11,337 bases of DNA from UBA9715 sp045629845 (lineage in GTDB: Bacteria; Actinomycetota; Coriobacteriia; Coriobacteriales; Eggerthellaceae). Every line of letters begins with the position of its first letter. Position 1 is the stretch's first letter. Positions 5,949-11,337 of the stretch are shown in pieces. The notes under the pieces were generated by a model. The model was not told the DNA's origin, ran no database searches, and saw nothing but the letters and a program-made list of their open reading frames with translations. The position numbers and the translations under genes are program-made. Location: contig JAZQRZ010000150.1 in assembly GCA_045629845.1 (NCBI GenBank), positions 1-11,337 of the forward strand, written 5' to 3'.

Positions 5949-5972
5949 TCGTAGGTCTTTCGCGCATGAACG

Positions 5973-5978
5973 ATTAAA
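5973..5978 (-). promoter_or_regulatory. Possible -10 box of queH
   Basis: Read on the minus strand, TTTAAT matches the -10 consensus at five of six bases and would start transcription near 5966, giving an 18-nt leader. No convincing -35 is seen 16-18 bp upstream. Confidence 0.35.
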
Positions 5979-5993
5979 TCAGAAAACACACCG

Positions 5994-5999
5994 TATACT
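5994..5999 (+). promoter_or_regulatory. -10 box of tgt (predicted leaderless transcript)
   Basis: TATACT matches the -10 consensus at five of six bases and ends 7 nt before the ATG of tgt at 6007, so the predicted first transcribed base is at or next to the start codon. No purine-rich Shine-Dalgarno lies between. The -35 region is not recognisable. Confidence 0.6.
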
Positions 6000-6006
6000 A
6001 TCACGC

Positions 6007-7155
6007 ATGACACTTTTTGATTACACCATACAAGCCCAATCGGGCGCAGCGCGTGCTGGCCGCTTTGAAACGGCGCACGGCGATTTTACGACACCTTTAT
6101 TCATGCCTGTTGGTACGCATGCCACGGTGAAAGGTATTACTATTTCAGGCTTGCATGAGCTAAATTCGCAGGTCGTTTTGGCTAATACCTATCATTTGTA
6201 TATGCGTCCTGGCGTCGACGTTGTTGAAGAAGCGGGCGGCGTGCAGAAGTTCATGGCTTATGACGGGCCTATGCTTACCGACTCGGGCGGTTTTCAGCTA
6301 TTCAGCTTGGCACACATGATGAAGCCAGGTGCAGATGGCGTTTCCTTCCGCGCTGACGACTACGACGGCAGCAAACATACGTGGACTCCTGAATCAAACA
6401 TGGAAATTCAAGAACGAATTGGCGCCGACATCGTTATGCAGCTTGATCAATGTGTTGGCTATCCCGCCGAAAAGGAAGATGTTATTGCGTCTACCAAACT
6501 GTCGTGGGAATGGGCTGAGCGTTGTCTGAAGGCGCACAAGCGTCCTGATCAAGCCCTGTTCGGCATTGTTCAAGGCGGCATGCATCTTGATTTACGTCTT
6601 GAAAGCATTAAGCATTTGCTTGAAATAGAACAAGCGAATGTCGAAGCTGGTGGTCGACGTTTTGATGGCTTTGGTATCGGTGGCTATTCGGTGGGCGAAG
6701 ATCACGAAGTAATGTTTGAAACACTTGGCGATGTTTGCGCTGCTTTGCCAGAAGATCGTCCTCGTTATCTCATGGGCGTAGGTAATCCCACAACACTGGT
6801 TCGTGCCGTTGGCGTAGGTGTTGACATGTTCGACTGCGTGCTTCCTACGCGCACTGGCCGCATGGGTACGGCGTTTTCAAGCCAAGGCCGCATGAATATG
6901 CGCAATGCAAAGTACACGCATGATTTCGGTCCGCTTGATCCGAACTGCACGTGTACAACCTGTACGCAGCATACGCGTTCTTACATTCGCCATCTGGTAA
7001 AACAGAACGAAATGCTGGGCGGTATTCTGCTTTCAATGCATAACATTCACTTCCTGATTGACCTTATGCGACGGGCGCGCGAAGCGGTATTAGCGGGTGC
7101 CTATGACCAGTTCTTGGCTGACTGGATGGCAAGTCCAGCAGCAAAGGATTACTAG
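6007..7155 (+). CDS. tgt: tRNA-guanine transglycosylase
   Basis: Tgt exchanges guanine-34 of tRNAs for Asp, Asn, His and Tyr with preQ1, the step that commits to queuosine. The 382-residue product has the usual bacterial length. Visible are TDSGGFQ (Asp92, general acid/base region), the substrate-binding GIVQGG (186-191) and GIGGYSVGE, and MFDCVLPTR with nucleophile Asp276. The zinc site is C314-x-C316-x2-C319 with His345. I place the start at ATG 6007. The frame is open upstream to 5869, but that part is antisense to queH and encodes non-homologous residues, and no ATG, GTG or TTG in frame lies between the queH start and 6007. There is no ribosome binding site, and a -10 box sits just upstream, so translation is probably leaderless. 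A GC-rich hairpin follows the stop. Confidence 0.96.
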   Translation: MTLFDYTIQAQSGAARAGRFETAHGDFTTPLFMPVGTHATVKGITISGLHELNSQVVLANTYHLYMRPGVDVVEEAGGVQKFMAYDGPMLTDSGGFQLFSLAHMMKPGADGVSFRADDYDGSKHTWTPESNMEIQERIGADIVMQLDQCVGYPAEKEDVIASTKLSWEWAERCLKAHKRPDQALFGIVQGGMHLDLRLESIKHLLEIEQANVEAGGRRFDGFGIGGYSVGEDHEVMFETLGDVCAALPEDRPRYLMGVGNPTTLVRAVGVGVDMFDCVLPTRTGRMGTAFSSQGRMNMRNAKYTHDFGPLDPNCTCTTCTQHTRSYIRHLVKQNEMLGGILLSMHNIHFLIDLMRRAREAVLAGAYDQFLADWMASPAAKDY

Positions 7156-7163
7156 TGGCTTTC

Positions 7164-7195
7164 TGCGGCGCTTTGCAAAGCGCCGCAAGATTTAA
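7164..7195 (+). terminator. Probable terminator after tgt
   Basis: A perfect inverted repeat, TGCGGCGCTTT (7164-7174) with AAAGCGCCGCA (7177-7187), forms a long GC-rich stem starting 8 nt after the tgt stop. The downstream tract AGATTTAATT is only modestly T-rich, so termination may be partial. Confidence 0.65.
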
Positions 7196-7242
7196 TTCCA
7201 CCAAGCTTTACTCGTCGACCATTTGAGTAAACGATTTGGTAA

Positions 7243-7276
7243 TTGGCAAGCAAATCGCCCCAGCTTATGGCACAAT
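7243..7276 (+). promoter_or_regulatory. Possible secDF promoter region
   Basis: TTGGCA (7243-7248) is a fair -35. At 17 bp spacing the -10 would be TATGGC (7266-7271), which is weak. The better hexamer CACAAT (7271-7276) is too far from it. The tgt hairpin upstream makes a separate promoter likely, but the exact hexamers are uncertain. Confidence 0.35.
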
Positions 7277-7336
7277 ATTCCAATGAGCCTACAGTGGCTA
7301 ACTGCGTAAAAATGCACCGGAAAGGAAGAATTGCGC

Positions 7337-10099
7337 ATGGCTTCTTCGAATGCTGATCGTAAGACGACGTCTACCAGCAACGACCGTCGCAACATTTGGC
7401 TTCTTATCATTACAACTTTGCTGGTCATCGGCTCAATCATCCTGTTCATGCCGCCACAAGAAAAGATTAACCAAGGCCTTGATATTCAAGGTGGTCTTTC
7501 GGTTGTACTTACGGCAACATCAACCGATGGTGATGCTATTACCGACGAAGACATGGAAATGTCTCGCGCCATTATTGAAAGCCGCGTAAATGCGCTGGGT
7601 GCATCTGAAGCGGTTGTTCAGGTTCAGGGTAACAACCAAATTTTGGTTCAGATTCCTGGTCTGTCCGATACGCAAACAGCACTTGATACCATCGGAAAGA
7701 CGGGTAAGCTTGAATTTGCGCGCCTTGATTCCTTTACCGATGAAGACGTTGTTGAAAAGATTAAATCGGGCAACTATGGCGATAACGTCACGGTCACCGA
7801 TGCATTTGGCAATTCGTTCGATACGGGCAAGGCCGATCCTCTTATGGTTGAAGAGGGCACCTATACGCCCATTGTTACCGGTGACAATATCGAACGCGTT
7901 TCCGTTGATCATGCTTCCGAGGCTTCAGTTTACTACGCAGTTGATATTGATCTTGATGCTGAAGGCACTGCTGCTTTTGCAGAGGCGTCGCGTGATTTGG
8001 TTGCTGACCATGGACAAATCGTCATCATCCTTGATGGCGAAGTTCAGTCTGCTCCTTCGGTTCAGTCTGAGATTCCTAATGGTCAGGTGCAGATTACCGG
8101 CAACTATTCCTTAGCAGAAGCTCAGTCGCTGCAGACCGTGCTCGAAAGCGGCTCGCTGCCTGTTAGCTTCGAATACTCGCAGAGCCAGGTTGTTGGTCCT
8201 ACGCTGGGTCAGGATGCGCTGTTCTCGGGCGTCATTGCTGCACTGCTTGGCATTCTGCTCGTTATGATTTACCTCCTGTTCTTCTATAAGGGTCTGGGTA
8301 CAATTACTGCTGGTGCGGTCATCGTGTTTGCTGTGCTGTATCTGGGCCTTTTGGCTGGCCTTTCATACTTTGGTTTGTTCAGCCTTTCCATGTCGGGTAT
8401 CGCTGGTATCGTACTAACCATTGGTATGGCGGCCGACTCATCGGTTCTTACTGTTGAGCGATTCCGAGAAGAAATACGCATGGGCCGTTCGGTTCGTGCA
8501 GCTTCTATCACGGGTGTTCGCCATGCTATTCAAACATCCATCGATGCCGACCTGGTTTCGCTGGTGTCCGCATTGTGCTTGTTCTTCCTGGCATCTGCTT
8601 CCGTTAAGGGCTTCGGTCTTACGCTTTCGCTTGGTATCTTCTGCGACATCGTTATGATGCTGCTGTTCAAGGCTCCGCTTATTCGCTTGCTTGCTCCGCG
8701 TAGCATCGAAAAGCATCCTGGCTTCTGGAACGTGAAAGACGGTCAGCTTGCTGCCGAGAAGTATTCGGCGCTGGGTGCTGTGCTTAGCGTTTCTGCTGGC
8801 GAAGCTGAAACCGGCGAAGCTATGGATAGCGAACATATTCTGCGTGAAGCAGGTGAACGTGGTGGCGAAGCAGGCACGAATGTTGCCGAAGCTGTTCGCA
8901 GCTTGAAGGGTCGCTTTATCAAGCACGATATCAACTTTGTTGGTCATCGTAAGGTTTTCCTGATTATCTCTGCCTGCTTAGTTGTGGCTTCGTTTGCAGT
9001 TATCGGTCTGAAGGGCATGACTTTCGGTATCGAATTCGTTGGTGGTACTTCTATTACCTTCCACGATACGGGCGATGCCACTATCGATGACATGCGCTCT
9101 GCTTTCGCTAGTGCTGGTCAGCCTGAAGCTACTATTCAGACAACTTCAGCTAACGGCGAAGAGGGCTTCCTTATTCGTATGACGGTTACCGATGCGCAAG
9201 AAGCTACGGCTGTTGCAAATCAGGTTGCTGATCAGCTTGGCTTTACAACCGACAACTTCGAGGTAACTACCATCGGTCCTGACTGGGGCTCCAGCGTTAT
9301 TACTCAGTCGCTGATTGCCTTCCTGGTGTCGTTGGTGCTCATCATTATTTACATTGCTATACGCTTTGAATTTAAGATGGGCGTTACAGCGGTTGTGGTA
9401 TTGCTACACGACTTAATAATTGTCGTGGGCGTGTATGCCCTTGTGGGGCGCGAATTTACGCCCAATGCTGTGGCTGCATTGCTTACTATCATTGGTTACT
9501 CGCTCTACGACACCGTGGTTGTCTTCCATCGCATCAACGACAATGCGAAGGACATGAACGTAAAGTGCTCGTTCTTTACGGTGGCAAATCACTCGCTTAA
9601 TCAGGTGTTCATTCGTTCTATCAACACCACCGTTACGTCGCTTATTCCGGTATTGTTCATGCTGTTCTTCGGTGGTGAAACACTGAAGGACTTCGCGTTC
9701 GCAATGGTTATCGGCCTGTTCATTGGCTGCTACTCGTCGATTGCGTTGGGTACGCCGCTGTACAGTATCTGGAAGACGCGCGAAGAAAAGTACGCTAAAC
9801 TCGAAAAGAAGTTTGGCTCGACTATTGGCAATTTCGAGTTCCAGCGCTCTGGTGCAGTTGTTGCGGGCAATATCGGCGCATCTAAGGCTAATCGCATCAA
9901 GACTGCACGTGTTCAGGCTGCAAATGCTGAAGCAGTACTTAGCGCTCACAGCACAGGCGCAAGCAACGATGATGTTGTCGATGTTGAAGGTGTTGTTGTT
10001 GGCGAGGGTGGTTCGAATGCACTTGATGCCGACGGCAAGCCTATTTATCAGCAGCCTGTTCGTAATCCCAACAAGAGCAAGCGCAAGAAGAAACGCTAG
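7337..10099 (+). CDS. secDF: Fused protein translocase subunit SecDF
   Basis: SecD and SecF assist SecYEG/SecA export, using proton flow to pull substrates across the membrane. Here one 920-residue chain holds both. The SecD half has a first membrane segment at about 20-38, GLDIQGG (47-53), a large extracytoplasmic P1 region, then five membrane segments up to about 448, including GMAADSSV with the conserved Asp367. A hydrophilic linker of about 80 residues (456-537) precedes the SecF half. That half has a membrane segment at about 539-557, GIEFVGG (564-570), and a five-helix bundle with IIGYSLYDTVVVF (conserved Asp725). A cytoplasmic tail of about 107 residues ends in SKRKKKR. ATG 7337 is preferred to TTG 7331, because AAAGGAAG (7321-7328) is 8 nt from the former and only 2 nt from the latter. 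No yajC lies between tgt and this gene. Confidence 0.96.
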   Translation: MASSNADRKTTSTSNDRRNIWLLIITTLLVIGSIILFMPPQEKINQGLDIQGGLSVVLTATSTDGDAITDEDMEMSRAIIESRVNALGASEAVVQVQGNNQILVQIPGLSDTQTALDTIGKTGKLEFARLDSFTDEDVVEKIKSGNYGDNVTVTDAFGNSFDTGKADPLMVEEGTYTPIVTGDNIERVSVDHASEASVYYAVDIDLDAEGTAAFAEASRDLVADHGQIVIILDGEVQSAPSVQSEIPNGQVQITGNYSLAEAQSLQTVLESGSLPVSFEYSQSQVVGPTLGQDALFSGVIAALLGILLVMIYLLFFYKGLGTITAGAVIVFAVLYLGLLAGLSYFGLFSLSMSGIAGIVLTIGMAADSSVLTVERFREEIRMGRSVRAASITGVRHAIQTSIDADLVSLVSALCLFFLASASVKGFGLTLSLGIFCDIVMMLLFKAPLIRLLAPRSIEKHPGFWNVKDGQLAAEKYSALGAVLSVSAGEAETGEAMDSEHILREAGERGGEAGTNVAEAVRSLKGRFIKHDINFVGHRKVFLIISACLVVASFAVIGLKGMTFGIEFVGGTSITFHDTGDATIDDMRSAFASAGQPEATIQTTSANGEEGFLIRMTVTDAQEATAVANQVADQLGFTTDNFEVTTIGPDWGSSVITQSLIAFLVSLVLIIIYIAIRFEFKMGVTAVVVLLHDLIIVVGVYALVGREFTPNAVAALLTIIGYSLYDTVVVFHRINDNAKDMNVKCSFFTVANHSLNQVFIRSINTTVTSLIPVLFMLFFGGETLKDFAFAMVIGLFIGCYSSIALGTPLYSIWKTREEKYAKLEKKFGSTIGNFEFQRSGAVVAGNIGASKANRIKTARVQAANAEAVLSAHSTGASNDDVVDVEGVVVGEGGSNALDADGKPIYQQPVRNPNKSKRKKKR

Positions 10100-10144
10100 T
10101 ATTACAACCTAACGTCGTTACTACACGATTGACGTGTTTGAAAT

Positions 10145-10150
10145 AAGGAG
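10145..10150 (+). promoter_or_regulatory. Ribosome binding site that fixes the start of the DUF1292-like gene
   Basis: AAGGAG lies 6 nt before ATG 10157. A TTG at 10151 in the same frame directly touches the motif and would be too close, so ATG 10157 is the start. Confidence 0.85.
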
Positions 10151-10156
10151 TTGATT

Positions 10157-10477
10157 ATGAGGCAAGGAAGCGCCCCTAACTTTTGTCCGCCCGTTGAAGA
10201 GGGTACTGTTTACGAATTCGAAGACGAAAATGGCGATCTAGTTGAACTTGAGTTCTTAGGTCTTATCCTGCACAATGGCCGCCGCTACGGCTTCTTCTTC
10301 ATGGTTACTGAAGATGAACCCGCTTTATCTTCGGGTGAAGTAGTTGTTCTGGAAGTTACCGATGTCGATGAAGAAGAGCAGCCGACTGAATTCGAACTTG
10401 TTGAAGATGAAGCTATTATCGACGAGGTATACGCTGCCTTCCAAGAAGCTGCCAAGGATCTCTACGATTTCGAATAA
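10157..10477 (+). CDS. Small acidic DUF1292-like protein
   Basis: The 106-residue product is very acidic: about 30 Asp or Glu against 4 Lys or Arg. After a short N-terminus with one Cys (MRQGSAPNFCPP), residues about 16-75 alternate in a beta-like way: YEFEDENGDLVELEFLGLI, then RRYGFFFMVTEDEP and EVVVLEVTDVDEEE. The C-terminus (about 78-106) is helical and acidic (EDEAIIDEVYAAFQEAAKDL). This layout fits the DUF1292 family of small proteins of unknown function, often found next to housekeeping genes in Gram-positive bacteria. It begins 57 nt after secDF with no terminator between, so the two are probably co-transcribed. No membrane segment or catalytic motif is seen. The family call is moderate and the function unknown. 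Confidence 0.75.
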   Translation: MRQGSAPNFCPPVEEGTVYEFEDENGDLVELEFLGLILHNGRRYGFFFMVTEDEPALSSGEVVVLEVTDVDEEEQPTEFELVEDEAIIDEVYAAFQEAAKDLYDFE

Positions 10478-10511
10478 ATACTTTCAACGAGTGTTCTACT
10501 CTTCACGAATG

Positions 10512-10550
10512 AATGTGGCAAAGGATTAAATCCTTTGCCACATTTTCTAT
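10512..10550 (+). terminator. Intrinsic terminator after the DUF1292-like gene
   Basis: A perfect 15-bp stem (AATGTGGCAAAGGAT at 10512-10526 with its complement at 10530-10544) encloses a 3-nt loop and is followed by TTTTCTAT. It closes the secDF transcript just before the ribU promoter. Confidence 0.93.
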
Positions 10551-10578
10551 TGCGTCTGATTTAAGTCAGGGTTACAAT
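10550..10578 (+). promoter_or_regulatory. Promoter of the FMN riboswitch-ribU transcript
   Basis: TTGCGT (10550-10555) and TACAAT (10573-10578) are separated by 17 bp. Transcription would begin near 10585, a few bases before the riboswitch P1 helix. The -35 overlaps the end of the preceding terminator tract. Confidence 0.75.
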
Positions 10579-10589
10579 CCCGTCTGTAT

Positions 10590-10747
10590 CTGTTTCAGGG
10601 CAGGGTGAAATTCCCTACTGGCGGTGATCGACGAAGTCGAAAGCCCGCGACCCTGTTCGGCTGTGTTGCCAGCGCAGGCGCACTCCGCTCAGGTTGACAC
10701 CGGTGTAAATCCGGGGCCAACGGTTAAAGTCCGGATGGAAGAGACAG
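10590..10747 (+). ncRNA. FMN riboswitch (RFN element)
   Basis: The conserved core is present in order: GGGTGAAATTCCC (10603-10615), ACTGGCGGT (10617-10625), a P3 hairpin TCGAC-GAA-GTCGA (10628-10640), AGCCCGCGA (10642-10650), a variable P4 arm, CCGGTGTAAATCCGG (10700-10714), GCCAACGGT, and GTCCGGATGGAAGAGA (10729-10744). P1 forms from CTGTTTC (10590-10596) and GAGACAG (10741-10747) with one G-U pair. No terminator lies between the aptamer and the gene. The Shine-Dalgarno AGGAGG (10746-10751) overlaps the 3' strand of P1, so FMN binding probably reduces ribosome access. Confidence 0.96.
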
Positions 10748-10758
10748 GAGGAATACCT

Positions 10759-11337
10759 ATGTCTACTTATGCGCAAAATCAGTCCGTCCAAGCCACGAGC
10801 CGTTGGAGCACCAAGCAATTGGTGACTATGGCACTTATGTGTGCCATTAGCATTTTGCTAAGCTTCATCGAGTTCCCGATTATGCCTGCAGCTTCATTTT
10901 TGAAGCTGGACATCGCGCTGGTTCCTTCAGCCGTTGTTGGCTTTGCCTTTGGTGCTGGCCCTGGTGTGCTCGTGGGTATTGTTGGTGCAGTGGTGCATGG
11001 CGCCATCACTGGCAACTGGGTTGGCTGCCTGATGAACATCATCGTTGCATGTGCGTTCATCATCCCGTCCAGCGCTATCTACAAGCGCAACCGTACGTTT
11101 AAGGGTGCTATCATCGGTCTTGTTGTTGCGACCATCTGCCTGATTGCGGGTGCTATCGTGGCAAACCTGATTGTTGATCCCATTTTCTACGGTATGCCGT
11201 TTGATGTTGTTGCTGGTCTTATTCTGCCGGCTCTTCTGCCGTTCAACATCATCAAGGGTGTTGTGGTTAGCATCTTGACGGCGCTTGTCTACAAGAGCAT
11301 CTCGAATCTTATTACCCCTGCAAAGGATCAGGTTAAG
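10759..11337 (+). CDS. ribU: Riboflavin ECF transporter S component (RibU type), 3' end outside window
   Basis: RibU is the substrate-binding membrane subunit that takes up riboflavin with the shared EcfA-EcfA'-EcfT energising module, which is not in the window. The reading frame gives 193 residues with no stop before the edge, so it is nearly complete for a family of about 190-210 residues. After a hydrophilic N-terminus, membrane segments start at about residue 20. The sequence FLKLDIALVPSAVVGFAFG (about 47-65) matches the S-component signature after the first helix. WVGCLMN and the late ALLPFNIIKGVVVSILTALVY are also RibU-like. ATG 10759 has AGGAGG at 7-nt spacing. The FMN riboswitch immediately upstream strongly supports a riboflavin substrate. 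Confidence 0.92.
   Translation, partial: MSTYAQNQSVQATSRWSTKQLVTMALMCAISILLSFIEFPIMPAASFLKLDIALVPSAVVGFAFGAGPGVLVGIVGAVVHGAITGNWVGCLMNIIVACAFIIPSSAIYKRNRTFKGAIIGLVVATICLIAGAIVANLIVDPIFYGMPFDVVAGLILPALLPFNIIKGVVVSILTALVYKSISNLITPAKDQVK

Noticed and set aside
5869..6006. A 46-residue N-terminal extension of Tgt from an upstream ATG
   Set aside because: The extension is antisense to queH and unlike Tgt proteins, which normally begin at about the residue encoded at 6007.
5949..6006. A preQ1 riboswitch between queH and tgt
   Set aside because: The gap is only 58 bp, the predicted tgt transcript has no leader, and no preQ1 aptamer core was recognised.
9413..9949. A 178-codon minus-strand open frame inside secDF
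   Set aside because: It is antisense to conserved SecF membrane segments and shows no domain, promoter or ribosome site.
10111..10137. A terminator between secDF and the DUF1292-like gene
   Set aside because: Only a 5-bp stem (ACACG/CGTGT) with no T-run is present, too weak for termination.
10615..11063. Minus-strand open frames over the riboswitch and the ribU gene
   Set aside because: The plus strand here carries a well-conserved RFN element and a RibU-like membrane protein, which explain the sequence.

Overview
The window looks like a chromosomal segment of a Gram-positive actinobacterium of the class Coriobacteriia, perhaps a moderate-GC member of Eggerthellaceae. This is inference. It rests on base composition near 50% GC by eye, a fused SecDF, a rubrerythrin, a CIRCE-controlled groESL operon, a patatin of the type common in gut anaerobes, and QueH (rather than QueG) in the queuosine pathway. 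No species can be assigned without a search. No phage, plasmid, CRISPR or defence genes are visible, and most of the window is core housekeeping.

Left part (1-3815): the 3' part of a rubrerythrin gene ends at a strong terminator. It is followed by the heat-shock operon groES-groEL, with a perfect HrcA/CIRCE operator at the predicted transcription start. After a terminator-like hairpin comes a membrane permease with two similar halves and a Cys/His-rich loop, probably a heavy-metal exporter.

Middle part (3816-5141): a good sigma-70-type promoter drives tRNA-Lys(UUU) and tRNA-Gln(UUG), ending at an intrinsic terminator. The last 20 nt of tRNA-Gln plus 4 flanking bases are repeated exactly 182 bp downstream, after a hairpin-rich stretch. 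This looks like the scar of a tRNA-targeting integration event, or of a very small non-autonomous element. A patatin-like hydrolase gene follows.

Queuosine pair (5145-7155): queH (minus strand) and tgt (plus strand) are divergent across 58 bp. Tgt inserts preQ1 into tRNA, and QueH performs the last step, from epoxyqueuosine to queuosine. The tgt start codon lies 7 nt after a consensus -10 box and has no ribosome binding site, so its mRNA is probably leaderless.

Right part (7156-11337): a fused secDF gene encodes the accessory part of the Sec translocon, with no yajC between it and tgt. A small acidic DUF1292-like gene follows, probably in the same transcript, and then a strong terminator. 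Last is a promoter, an FMN riboswitch and a riboflavin ECF transporter gene (ribU type) that reaches the window edge without a stop. The riboswitch P1 helix runs into the Shine-Dalgarno sequence, which points to translational control by FMN.

The least explained features are the tRNA-Gln 3'-end duplication with its structured interval (4043-4248), the predicted leaderless tgt, and a promoter-like sequence directly before a hairpin upstream of the metal permease. I found no convincing undescribed multi-gene system.
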